A stretch of DNA of 64,000 nucleotides from assembly GCA_023213395.1 (NCBI GenBank), contig CM041465.1, positions 148,373,741 to 148,437,740 of the forward strand, in the 5' to 3' direction. The translations under genes and the position numbers were made by a program. Origin of the DNA: Cycas panzhihuaensis (lineage: Eukaryota; Cycadophyta). Numbering within the stretch: position 1 is the stretch's first letter; the number at the start of each line of letters is the position of its first letter. Below the pieces are notes generated by a model. That model saw only the letters and a list, made by a program, of their open reading frames with translations, made no database searches and had not been told where the DNA came from. Shown piece by piece: positions 53,030 through 63,616 of the stretch.

Positions 53030-54169
53030 ACACTTTGTCCTTGGAAATGTCTTGAAAATGATGTCTTCAACTTGATTCTTATCTTCAATTTTATAGTGAT
53101 GTCTTTGCTACAGAATGATGTCTTCATCTTGATTTTTGTCTTCAATTATGTACTGATGACTTTGTAAGATGATATTCTCAGCTTGATTTCCATCTTCAAT
53201 TATGTAGTGACGACGTTGATGTAGTTGCTCTAGCAAGTGCAAATCTTGATTCTTTATTGTAGCTGGTCTAGTATGATTGTGATGAAGATCCTATAAGTAA
53301 CCATCTTCAAACACAACTTGCTTGTCATCATTATCCTGTATAAGTTCTTTATCACCATGTATAACAATGATTTCTTTAACCTTTGGACTAAAATCTTGAT
53401 CAACTTACATACTCTTTGAAATTAAATCAATGCTCAAAGTAGGAACATCATTCAAACTTGAATCAATACTTAAAGTAGGAATATCCTCAATATAAGACTA
53501 ATCCTTTATAGGACCATCAGATTCATATTCAATTTCTCTTGAAATCATGGTGTCATCTATATAAACCTTTATCAGCTCATCATTTTCAATGTCTTCATTA
53601 GTAGTTGTAGTCTCATTAATACATTTAACCATAGTTTCTTTATATTCAGTAGAAATTTCATTAGTACTCATATATTCTTCATCTTGACATGTCGTTTCAT
53701 CAATGTTGATGATATTTTCTTCATTCATTGTACTTGTACCATAACCATAACTGACCTTAATTGCATTTTCAATCATTCGTTGTGTCTCTTCGGGAGTTTG
53801 TTCAAATACATCCCTTAGAAAATCCCAAGCATCTTTAGCATCACTTGCATGTAGAATCATATGAATGACAAAATGGTATTTAGAAGGAAGATCAGCCTTG
53901 TTGAATGCAGCACAAATCATAATGAATGCCTTTCTATCTTTCTTCTCAAGCATTTCCTTTTCTTCTTCATCCTTAGGGATATCATATTCATCAGTAATAA
54001 TCTTCCACAAACCTCTAGCTATGAATAAACATATAATTTTAATTGTCCAAAAGAAGTAGTCTTCACCATTACACTTAGGTACTAGAAGAAATGAATCCCT
54101 TAGGTAGTATTTATTTGTTTTAGGAATATACATAACCATACCATTATCCTCCGTTATTATAAATTCCAT
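53030..54169 (-). pseudogene. Copia F gag-like protein with tandem C-terminal repeats
   Basis: The minus-strand ATG is at 54167-54169. The first 223 codons (to 53498) are uninterrupted: MEFIITEDNG, FLLVPKCNGEDYFFWTIKI (copia gag N-terminal motif), ARGLWKIITDEYDIPKDEE, ILHASDAKDAWDFLRDVFEQ, then an acidic Thr/Glu/Ile-rich stretch. Past the TAG the same frame continues with a few stops through VPTLSIDLIS-type repeats and three 18-residue repeats built on HYIIEDKNQ-EDIIL (53060-53220), ending CCKYK at about 53030. No zinc knuckle is seen. Best preserved coding segment in the window. Confidence 0.8.
53060..53220 (-). repeat. Three 54 bp coding tandem repeats in copia F gag
   Basis: Three diverged copies of a unit containing ATGATGTCTTCA, CTTGATT and ATCTTCAATTnTGTAnTGATGAC (plus strand), in frame on the minus strand. 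Confidence 0.8.
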
Positions 54170-55756
54170 TTTCTAACACCACGTCTCTTTTTCAATTAAC
54201 AAATTTACCCATCAATCTTAACAAACTTTCTCATATCTCATGTCCCTCATATTACTGACTTCATCATCACATCATTGCCTTATGCATCTTATATATTGCC
54301 AAATAGTCACATACAAGGAAACACTTATTTCACCATAGAATCAAAGCTTATACCACATACATCTCACAGAAATCATGCATACCTCATGTCACTATTAAAT
54401 TGCCAAGACACATACTTCACTTAATTCAATAATTTTGCTTCCCTACAACCAAAAACCTCATATTTCTTTGCTCATTCACATCATAAAGCAAAGTGTCCAA
54501 ACTTGTCAAAGATTCACAATTGCCTTATTTGATCACACATCCTTTATCATTTACCATAACATTCCCATATTACCACAGCATGTCATTGCCATAATAGCTC
54601 TTTATGTAACCACATATAATAAGCTTCAATCACCTACTTACCCATGTCATGCCCCAATTACCATACAACTTACATGAAATAAGCACCTCATTGTCTCAAA
54701 TCACTATCTTTCTTGCCCTCAATTTAGCTTTATCATGCCCATAAAGTCTCTTCATGTAAATCACATTCCACTGAGCACTTAATTGCCATATGTCATATGC
54801 ATTATCATTATGTCACAATTACTTTCTCATACAAATACATGTAAGAAAGCACTCAAACTGTCATTAAACAATCACCATCATGCACCACAAATCACTTATA
54901 GAGTGCCAAATACATTCATCTCAACATGACTTAATATCTTCTTACATCGCAAAAGTACTCTCCCATGTACAACACATACATGATAGCCTCAAATAAACAC
55001 CTCATATTACAGCATTATCTAAATTATGTAAAACACATATAAGATAACACTATGTCAATGCCAAATGTCACTACTTTATCACCAATTAAGAGTGCAAAAT
55101 ACTTATATCACCTCATTACCATTGCTTCATTCACGTCACCATATCAATATGAAACCCTTAAATTCCTAAAAAACTTATTTCTGAAAAAAAACTATAGCTT
55201 AAAAATACATAAAATATGGATGGAAATAATGACCTCTGAAATATGATTCCAACGGTTCAGACGAAATTGAATTTTGATATCTAAATCAAAAGTTATGCCC
55301 CTTTTAAGAAGTTCATAATTAGGGTTTTTAGGGACTGTAATAATACCTTATGATAAACTATTAATAACTTTTCACTTTGAACTTTAATGAACCTCAAACT
55401 ATTTCCATTATAAAGTAAATTAAAAAACACACAAAATCCAAAAAAAAATTGAGGTCATTTGGATACCTGTAGCTAAAGTTATGGGTCTTTGAAGTTGAGC
55501 TTGCAAATTTGTCTCAAAAATACAACGACAGAAAAAAAGTAGGCCGAAATTAATTCTACTGCAATTTTCACACTTTCACCCTAAAATCTATAGTGTGACT
55601 ACTCAAAATTTATAGAATAACATATTTCGTCTCAATTTCGCCAATTACCTTTTATAAATTTCAACGTTTATTCTCTTAAATATGCTTTTAACCCTTGATG
55701 GCACCTCATAAATCACCGCTATGATATCAAACAAAAATACCTCTTTCAACTTAGTT
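54170..55756 (-). other. Copia F leader
   Basis: Non-coding segment of about 1.6 kb between PBS and gag. 54200-55140 is C/T-rich on the plus strand with repeated CATCATTGCC, CACATC and TCATGCC words. 55250-55540 contains AAAGTTATG-type blocks often seen in plant retroelement leaders. No ORF is supported. Confidence 0.6.
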
Positions 55757-55768
55757 GCTCTGATACCA
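55757..55768 (-). promoter_or_regulatory. Copia F primer-binding site
   Basis: The minus strand reads TGGTATCAGAGC, a perfect 12-base iMet PBS abutting the LTR. Confidence 0.9.
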
Positions 55769-55992
55769 TGTTGGAAACTAGAACCTATAATAAAATAATA
55801 TAGACAAACAGAATGAACACCTCAATTTGATCAAATGATACCCTTAAGGTACCTCCATTATATTAATAAAATATCATTATAATATCATATAATATGATAC
55901 ACTATGTTATATATTTATAATACATGTTAATATAGTGAGGATGAAATCCACTTTCATGTAAGACAAAATAAATGTGTATTGATATTCTAATA
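55769..55992 (-). repeat. Copia F 5' LTR
   Basis: 224 bp, plus strand TGTTGGAAACT...TCTAATA. Diverged from 52771-52991 at many sites. Confidence 0.88.
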
Positions 55993-56034
55993 TATATATA
56001 CACACATATATATATACATATATACATATATATA
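55993..56034. repeat. (TA)n(CA)n tract, right half, split by copia F
   Basis: TA/CA microsatellite resuming after the copia F target duplication, ending ATATATATTATTG. With 52739-52770 it forms one tract at the LINE-C 3' end. Confidence 0.85.
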
Positions 56035-56455
56035 TTATTGTAAATATGATCTTAGAGTGAACTAACTTTAATGGAAATAATTTAAATTTTCAACAATAAA
56101 ATAATTGAATATGAGAGTTAAATAATTATCTCTTAATATTTAGTTTTAAAAATTGAGATATTTCTATCCATTAAAAAAATAAAAAATAAAAATAAAAATA
56201 AAATACTAGAGTGATTATCTCTTAATGCTTGAAAAGTTAAGAGAAAGTTTACGAATTAATAATAATTAAAAAAAACATGTGATCAAATTGGCCAATAGAC
56301 TAAAATAAAACAAGACGAAAAATTAGCGTCGACAAAAGCCACGCTGGTTTTTGTCAATTGGCGGTGCCTATTCTTTAGTGCAAATCGAGACACATATTTT
56401 AACATGAAGCATAACCATGAGTTTCCAAATTCATACCAAATCAACGTAGACTTCG
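56035..56455. other. AT-rich unassigned DNA with an A-rich microsatellite
   Basis: No gene is recognised. An (AAAAT)n-like tract lies at about 56172-56205. Confidence 0.5.
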
Positions 56456-57480
56456 AAAACGACAACCGAATGTGCCTTGTACTCTTCGGGGCTCAGCCGT
56501 CGTGGCTCGTTTTAACGAGCAGCCTTACGATACGCTAGCTGGAACAAAGGTAAGTTCCCGCCAAACAATGGCGCACTACGAGTAAACCCTACGGCGCCAA
56601 GGCCAAGAATTCGTCCGCATCCTGATGCTATATGCAAGGTCCGAACAACAGTTGGGAAACAATCACTTCAGAAACCTTGTTGTTTAAAATTTGGACAGTC
56701 AGAAACATTTGCTGAAGTCCTGCAGAAACATTAGAACATTTGTTCCAGGGTTTGCGCTGGAGGTCATGAATTCGTGGCAAAATCCATTCGCGGTAAATGG
56801 CAATTCTTCGTCGTTCATTCCCCCATTCGAGCTTTTCGAAAGAAATTTCGGATGTAATTTTTTTTGTATTAACATTTACGATTGCAGAGAAATGACCAAA
56901 ATTCGGCCCACCACCAACAAGAGCATTCAAAGTATCCGCAAGGTTTTTCAGGTTTGTCCAGCTCCTTATTTCCTTAGCTGATTTTAGATGAACGTTCCTA
57001 GATTCATCTGTGTGGTTGTTTTATGGTGGATTCTAACACGTTGTTATGTTAAAACGTAATAATAATAATCCATTTCGTCGGTATCGACACCAGCCGCCAA
57101 GGCGGGAGAAAATTGCTCATACTGCTTGTGAAAAGCGGGTGAACCGGACGTTAGCAGAGATTTTAGATACAATTATTCGAAAAATTGGGGGAGATCGTCT
57201 GAAGCAATCTGTGAGAACTCCAATCTGAAGGAAGGGCTGAATTTAGGCTCCTACGAAAGTGGCCACTCCGCTTTCGGGGCAATAGATTCCAATTTTCCTT
57301 GAAGATTTCGGGTTCATTTGGTCACATACTTCTGATTGTAGAAGCCTGGCCTCCTCTGAGCCCCTCATGTGACCGCGCTTTTGGAGAAAAAATTCCGCTC
57401 TAACTCCATTGTCGATGATCAGCCAACGATGAGAATATGCCACAGAAATATAATTGTAATCACAGCGGAAACAATGTCAG
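56456..57480 (+). other. CpG-rich, non-transposon-like island; possible gene fragment
   Basis: Unlike its surroundings this kilobase is GC-richer and keeps many CpGs (for example around 56456-56620 and 57070-57240). Splice-like signals are present on the plus strand: AAAG/GTAAGT at about 56547, a T-rich tract ending in TTGCAG at about 56887, and TTTCAG/GT at about 56951. Short frames include 57046-57228 (60 codons, basic, CEKRVNRTLAEILDTIIRK), 56691-56981 (+) and 56628-56930 (-). No domain is recognised and the coding strand is uncertain; it could be a decayed gene end, a promoter island or an unknown element. Confidence 0.35.
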
Positions 57481-58020
57481 AAATACGTTTTTAAAGCGTC
57501 AGCAATGATTACAGCTGTCGGCCTTGCCACTGAGACCAAGCATTGCAGACCAGAAATCTGCATTACGTCTTCTCCTAGAGTTAATTGAAAAAGCTCTATA
57601 AAAGCTATTGCTATTCCAAGAGAGTCACTATTGGAGAAAAAAGACAACACCGTGCAATGGTAATATAGAGTAAGGAGAATTCATAAATCTGATAAGCATA
57701 TTTCTGAATATGGCACAAGGTGGTCTAGTGACCAATGTTCGCGAAGACCACCTTGTTACATGCCATGCTATCTGATCCCTCCCAAAACATTTGCCCCACT
57801 ATGCACGCAATGGCTTTCGTTTCTCCTCTATTAAGACATTGGCCAGATTTCCAGGTTGTTGAATCAATCATTCTTTTTAGGAGAATGCTTTGGAGTTTTT
57901 ACATCAAGTTTGAGTGTAGCCCAGCAAGGCCCCCATGATATGAACCTCTGACAACCTAGGGAAAGTGATTGCTCTTCAACACTTGGTCTGGCATTGTGGA
58001 TGTAAAATTTATCAGAGATT
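57481..58020. other. Unassigned DNA
   Basis: Nothing is recognised. The 67-codon plus frame at 57735-57938 has no supporting motif. Confidence 0.4.
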
Positions 58021-58713
58021 AAACGAGTATATCAGAGGAAAAACAAAGTAATAGAAGGGCAATCATCCAACAAAACTTTAGAAAATAATCTATGTGACTC
58101 AACTCCTAAATCGAAAGAACTTTTACAAAAACTTATACTAATGGAGGATTTAGTAAAACAACTAAAACTGACTATTCCATTAGAAAATGTGATAAAATGG
58201 ATCAAAGGAGGAGTAATTCACCCAATGGAAGCTACGCAAAATCTGAACAAAGTTAAGCCTTCATATGACCTTCACCTTTCAGTCAATAAGAGTATTATAG
58301 GAATCATATTGCAAAACATCACTGTCGATGGAGGAAGTGAAGTGGTCCTTTCAATGTTGGGGAAAAGAAAATATTCAATCGAAATGGTCCCAAACAATGC
58401 CTCGAGCACGGCAATTGTCGGCGATGAGACATCATCGACATTTGAAGAAACAAACCGGTATCAAACAACAAAGGGAGTACACACCATGAATAATTTGCAT
58501 GAAAATGAGACCAATCATCACAGAGAATTTCACCTTGATAGCTCTTCAGATGAAGAGGGTACAAAGAGATTTATAAATTATTGGATGTGGGAAGTTTGTG
58601 AAGTTGACCCATCTTCTTTTTGTTGCAATTTACTCTCTTTTAATGACATGAATAATAACAACAATTCTGAGAGCCGTAATACTGCAAGTCATAGTGGAAA
58701 AGGGGAAAATTAA
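58021..58713 (+). pseudogene. Element I protease-like / gag-pol N-terminal frame
   Basis: 231 codons open from 58021; ATG at 58141. The segment LHLSVNKSIIGIILQNITVDGGSEVVLSM resembles the region around the aspartyl protease motif of plant gypsy elements, with DGG in place of D-S/T-G. Downstream is Ser/Asn/Glu-rich sequence (SSSDEEGTKRF, NDMNNNNNSES), which is low complexity. It ends at TAA 58711-58713, and the same frame then continues into the integrase tail. Assignment is by resemblance only; a novel small protein is possible. Confidence 0.45.
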
Positions 58714-59001
58714 TTAAGGGACCATAAGAAGAAACCAACAGAGCATACCACATTGAGGAAAAAGCAAAATAAGACAAGGTACAACCGCCATGTCAAGACG
58801 CCTTGTTTCAAGAAGGGTGATCAAGTATGGCAATTCAACAACAAATCCCAAATACCCCAGGGAGAATTAAAGATGCATTGGAAGGGCCCATATATGATTG
58901 AGAAGGTGTACAAGAATGGCACTATCCAGTTGAAGAAACTAATAGGCCAACTACTATCTGAAATGGTCAAGGGCAGTAAACTCAAACCCTATCATAGCTA
59001 G
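58714..59001 (+). pseudogene. Element I integrase C-terminal domain (GPY/F type)
   Basis: Same frame as 58021-58713. KTRYNRHVKTPCFKKGDQVWQFNN, then GELKMHWKGPYMIEKVYKNGTIQL and GSKLKPYH: the FxxGDxVW, W-x-GPY and LKPYH motifs are characteristic of the integrase C-terminus in Ty3/gypsy elements. Ends with TAG at 58999-59001. The catalytic core that should precede it is absent. Confidence 0.75.
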
Positions 59002-59179
59002 GGAGTGACAAATCTACTAGAGGAAACAATTGGTTGTACCATAACGTGTTGCTTGAAGTTAAAGGCAAATAAGGTTGCCTTGATACCAAAATGTGATTAA
59101 GTTCGGTATGTAAACAAAAAGAACAAAAAAAAACATGCAACAAAATGAGGCTTGAAGAGAAGTAGGGAACAACTAGCCA

Positions 59180-59443
59180 AGGAGGAGCTACCACCAGAAT
59201 GGGAAACAGAGATCCCTCAAGCAGTTTTCAAAACTAGGGGAAGGTTCTTCACAACCAACCCTAAGTGAAAAGGGTACACACATAGTTCAAGCATTACAAG
59301 AATTAGAAGAGGGTTACAAAAGTCAAATAGTCGAATTGCAGGAAAAAATCAAGGAAAAGGATGCAATTATAGCAACCCTTACACAAATCAATGAAGACAT
59401 GTTGAAAGCAATTGAGTCAATAGGACTGCAGGGGCATCCCTAA
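59180..59443 (+). pseudogene. Element I short 3' coiled-coil frame
   Basis: Frame ending TAA at 59441-59443: QFSKLGEGSSQPTLSEKG, then IVQALQELEEGYKSQIVELQ and EKIKEKDAIIATLTQINEDM. Heptad spacing of Leu/Ile suggests a coiled coil of about 45 residues. Not recognised as a family. It lies between the integrase tail and the polypurine tract, where some gypsy elements carry an extra ORF. Confidence 0.45.
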
Positions 59444-59445
59444 TA

Positions 59446-59465
59446 TCAAAAAGGGGGAGGAGGAG
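59446..59465 (+). promoter_or_regulatory. Candidate polypurine tract of element I
   Basis: AAAAAGGGGGAGGAGGAGAA-type purine run just after the last frame. It would mark the start of a 3' LTR shortly afterwards, but no second LTR copy is available to prove it. Confidence 0.5.
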
Positions 59466-60261
59466 AAAGCATAATTTTTTTTTTTGAATTTTTGAAATTG
59501 AGCATGGATGCTCAACCATTTTTGTCGACCCTAGATAGATGTTGCGATTATAATTGATGCCATATGTTCGGGGAAAGGAACAAATGAAGAACCAATAGGG
59601 AACTTGACAAAACCATCAACTGAGGTGCATTCAGGACAGGGAATGGACAATACAAAGTCAGAATTATAGTCCATTCCATCTCAGGAACGGATATTGTGCA
59701 ATAGGAATGCACAGAACAGAAAAGGAACGTATGTTGGATAGAAGGAACGAACTAGGAATAGAAGGAACGTAGCACGTAGATGGGAAAAATTGCGGTATGA
59801 AGGCGACACGTGGACAACGTATAGATGAATGAGTGATTAAGGATTAACAAAGGAATTAGGGTTGAACAGGCATCCATTCTGAAAAATGAGTGGTTGCGAC
59901 TGCAGATGCAACCGTTCTGTAATAGGGACGCATAGTGTATTTAAGCACATCCAATTATGGGAATGGATGTGAGAGCCGAGTTAGTGAATTTCGATGGTTC
60001 CTGATTTGGTATGGTTGACCAGTCAGACTGAATGGACCTTGTATGATGTAATTTTGACTATTGTCTAATGAAATAAGAGAGTTACGTGAACAATTATGTG
60101 TACTTATTGTGGAATGCATGTGGAATGTATGTGAATTGTGGACTTATGTAGATGGTTAACTAAAGAATATGTATGTTGACCAACTGCACACACCCTAGAC
60201 TAGAGTGGAAAACCTTCACAAGTGAAGATTTGCAGTAGGGAGCAGATTTTATAGTCAACAG
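59466..60261 (+). other. Possible element I 3' LTR / unassigned
   Basis: About 800 bp with TATTTAAGCAC near 59937 and AATAAGAGAG near 60069, which would suit an LTR promoter and poly(A) region. Not confirmed by a repeat within the window. No ORF. Confidence 0.35.
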
Positions 60262-60655
60262 TGCTGCATGCTTGACTATGCATGTTTCCTTTATGCTACA
60301 TGCTTCACGTGCTTAGATAGGAGTAGTTGATGCAATTTGCATTTGCTTGATGATGCTTGTGTGAGCATTCTAGTTGAATTTCATTATTTGCTTATGCTTG
60401 TTGTATTATGCCGACCTCTCTATAATGCAAACAACATCTGCGAAGATTGTTGCACCCATACACGCAGATTCAAGATCCTTGATGGAATTGACCCCCTATC
60501 AGTGTATAGTGCAAGAGAGGTCGAGGAGATATAAGGAGATAGATTCTTCTCTTTAGGTGGAATAATAAGGAGACCTGCAGGGAGTCTCAAGGTTTTAAAC
60601 AAGGCCCTTAGTCAAGATCTATCGTTTTTGGCTAAGCACAATTGGTGATAAGCCA
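60262..60655 (+). repeat. Element J left direct repeat (candidate 5' LTR)
   Basis: About 390 bp, begins TGCTGCATGC and matches 63617-64000 along its length, for example ACTATGC(A/T)TGTTTCCTTTATGCTACAT and CAAGAGAGGTCGAGGAGATA. Both copies hold the inverted pair CGACCTCTC / GAGAGGTCG (60412-60420 and 60515-60523). No PBS is recognised downstream, so LTR status is a hypothesis. Confidence 0.6.
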
Positions 60656-61185
60656 TTGTATGAAGTGAGATGAGATTAGTCACCAATACTTAGGATTCAG
60701 ATAGAATCGACTCAACACCAAGGGCATAGGAAATTTAGAGGAGACTCATAGGATTTTGCTTCTTTTCCCTTCACACTTCTTATATTCTCTTTCTTTATTT
60801 TCTTTCACCTTCATAAACTCTTCAGGGTCTTAACTTTGTTCACACTCACCTCATCATTATCTACTCTTACCCTCTCACTCCATGCATTAAGTCTTTCTTT
60901 GAGTCAGTTTTAGTCCTATTGTTATACCTTGTTTGGTGCCTTCTCCCTTCTACACCCCCTCTCCTTGTGAGAGGGCTAATTCATTTAGGGCTTGGCATAT
61001 CTTGGACAAACAATTTAGTGAATATACTAGGGAGGTGCCAGACTTGTTCTTTTGATCACATCTTTAACCTTTTCTTGATCACATAGAGTCTTTTATCTTT
61101 CCTTTTCCCTTTCTTTTATCACTTAGTCTTGCTTCTTATTCCTCCATTCACATTGGTGAACAGGAAGAAGCCTCTTAGCTTTAAA
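60656..61185 (+). other. Element J leader, pyrimidine-rich
   Basis: T/C-rich from about 60750 to 61140; no ORF or recognisable site. Confidence 0.4.
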
Positions 61186-62652
61186 ATGGTTAGATATTCC
61201 ACGTGCATCTAAGGACTTGACCTTAGAGCGCATGATTCTATTTCTTTATTTGAGGTTCATGGGACTAGGAGCCTTGTGGAATTTGATCTAGGGGTCACTA
61301 TGACCCCTCGATTTCCTCCCCTACCTCCTTCTCATTCTCATCCTTCCTTCACTCATCTTGGCAGTGGGCTGTTCCACCCATCTGATTTGGCTTGTTTCAT
61401 TTTGGAACAACTCCCTTTTGGAGAGTTCGCTCCTCTTCAGGGTGTACCTTGTGAGGACTTAAAATCTTCTTCTTCACAAGGCACTGTGCCACTTTCCATT
61501 GACCCCTTTCTTGAATGCCTTGGTTTGAGCTACCCTACGCATATAGGAAGTTCCCATTTGCCTCTTTGAGAGGTTATTGCTTCTTCTTCCTACCATATGT
61601 CTTCCACTTAGTTTGTTCTACCAACTCCTCAACTTACAATTCCTTTACCTAGTGCTTAGGTTTTGGACCCTATAGCTTCCTCTTCGCTCCAAGGTCCTCA
61701 TTCGTTTGGTTATGGTATTATACCTGGAGTTTCTAGTTTACTCCACCCCCCTTGTGGTCCGTCTCATGGGGTCTTTGTCTTACTTTTGGGTTCTAACCTG
61801 ACTAGTCTTGCCCCTACCCCTCCAGGCTCTTAGACCACTCTGCCAGTTATTTCATCAACTTCTATGGCCCCTTTGTAAGGGCCTAATACTTCCATTATCC
61901 CTACATAGGGGCAATCCTTTACCCAAGCGCATGGATTGGCCCCTCCACCTTCATCACCTCATGTACCTACTTCCTTGCCTGTCCCTTTCGTTTAGGTGGG
62001 ATTCATTCCCAACAAGTAAATGCCTTCCACGTCCTCATGGACACAAGCTCCTCTTGTTGGTGTCACTCCCCCTCCTTGGCAATTCATTGCCACATCCACT
62101 CCTCAACCCACTTGAGGAGTTGGTTCACAGCTTGGAGGATCTTATGAGTTGTCCTTTGCTTCTTATCTAGGCATAGGTGGGTACCCCTCTCTTGGCGGTA
62201 GTGGCTATGTCCCTTGGGCTCCTTTATAGCCCAATGTCCCTTCCTCTCATGTTCCTTCCATGGGACCCCATGCACCTTGGACAGACATGCCACATATACA
62301 ACCACCTTCCCATTTATGTGGTAGTCAAATCTCTCACGTTGGAACTTGTAATGCTACTAAAAACTCTCCATACCCAGGTTATCCTTTGTATGAAGCGAAT
62401 CGTTCATCTTAATCGAGTGCTCAACCATCCTTCTCTTACCTTATGGCGAGGAGAACCTATACTAACTACAAGAGGAACCCTTTTGTGCAAGAGGTCCTTT
62501 TATGTCCTCTCTCATTGCAAGGACATATTTCCATAGTTCTGCTCTTTGTTTTGTTTTCGAAATTGATTGCTTCTAGTCCTTATAATTATTTCCTTTCGTT
62601 TGCAGATCTTGCAAGCAAATTAGTGAAAGCTCAACCTTCTCTCTTGTTTTAG
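61186..62652 (+). pseudogene. Element J: 489-codon proline/serine/glycine-rich decayed frame
   Basis: One reading frame runs from the ATG at 61186 (MVRYSTCI) to the TAG at 62650-62652 with about twelve stops and no indel. Segments include LFEVHGTRSLVEFDLGVTMT, then PRFPPLPPSHSHP, FLECLGLSYPTHIGSSHLPL, GYGIIPGVSSLLHPPCGPSH, LAPPPSSPHVPTSLPVPFV, SYLGIGGYPSLGGSGYVPWA and finally MARRTYTNYKRNPFVQEV. The stops (TAG, TAA, TGA) sit where Gln, Trp or Arg codons would give them by C-to-T or G-to-A change. Composition resembles a disordered gag-like protein, but the family is not recognised. Confidence 0.55.
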
Positions 62653-63616
62653 GGGCAAAGTTTTCTATTAGTTTATTTAATCTCTTGGCTTCATTTCAAA
62701 ATTGGTTTAGATTTCTATTTTCTTTCTATTCATGTGCCTTTCATCACTTGGTATGCATTGGTTGTGAGATCTTGCACTAGTCTTTTGTGTTTCATACATT
62801 TGATGCATTCTTCTATATTCCTTGAAGTGTTTTGTGGTTAATCTTGCTTGAGTTTGCTTGGAGCTTTCTTATTGTTTTGAGTGCACTTCTCTTGTTTTGC
62901 TTGGAATTGGTTGTTAGTTTCTTGTATGTGCTTATGATTGGGCTTCAAATCAAGGGATTTTCTCTTGATTGCGGCATTGTGTTGGGACTAATCTCCCTTG
63001 TATGCTTTCCGTTTGCTTGATTGCTTTGCTCTGTCTCACCTTCCCTTTCACTTGCTAATAGTACAAACCAATTCGCCTTCTGAGCATGGGTCTGAGGTGC
63101 TCGTCTTATCTATTCTCAAGTAAATTTAATGCATGACATTCTTTTTTGTTTTGGGTTTCCTTTTACTTTAGGGTTTGCATTTCGTGTTTGGTGCTTTGGC
63201 TTGCTCTCATTTGGTCAATAGGCGTTTGGTTTACATTCTTCTTTCGAGTATTGCAATTTAATCTTTTGCGTAGCAAAGGGGATTTAATTAACATCCTCCT
63301 TGCATAACCTTGTTTCGCTTAATGGTGTGCTTGAAACTTTTGTGTTTCAAGGCACTTTTTAAGACCTAAAAAAGACACCTCAAAAGCATAAAATCCAAAA
63401 AACAATAAAGCTAAAAATCATAAAGCACAAAAACTAAAAAGAATTCAAAGGCTAATCCCCTTCTTTTTCACCCTTCACTCTTGTGTTTTCGATTTGGGTT
63501 GCTTGTCAAGTTTGCTTGTTCAATCATTTAACTTCATGAGTGTGATCATATGGAGGAATGCTAAGTGTAAGTGCACTTGGGTCTTAGATTTCTTGGTTGT
63601 TTGTTTCTTTTTCATA
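62653..63616. other. Element J 3' region, T-rich
   Basis: T-rich, with many TTGCTTG and TTTGCTT words. An AAAAGCATAAAATCC...AAAGCTAAAAATCATAAAGC block lies near 63370-63440. No supported gene; the 62-codon frame at 62832-63020 is hydrophobic because of T-richness. Confidence 0.4.

Larger units (their letters stand above)
52771..55992 (-). mobile_element. Copia F: gag-only (TR-GAG-like) LTR element
   Basis: 3.22 kb minus-strand element with LTRs 52771-52991 (3') and 55769-55992 (5'), PBS 55757-55768, PPT 52992-53004, and a perfect target duplication TATAT (52766-52770 / 55993-55997). The interior encodes only a gag-like protein and a long leader; protease, integrase, RT and RNase H are absent. 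This fits the non-autonomous TR-GAG class, mobilised by enzymes of a related element such as copia G/H. Confidence 0.87.
58021..59465 (+). mobile_element. Element I: Ty3/gypsy internal deletion derivative
   Basis: A plus-strand tract that joins a protease-like segment (58141-58380) to an integrase C-terminal domain (58740-59001) in the same frame, followed by a short coiled-coil frame and a polypurine tract (59446-59465). RT, RNase H and the integrase core are missing. LTRs are not confirmed. Confidence 0.6.

Noticed and set aside
53060-53220. CRISPR-like repeat-spacer pattern
   Set aside because: Contiguous 54 bp tandem coding repeats without spacers, in a plant retroelement.
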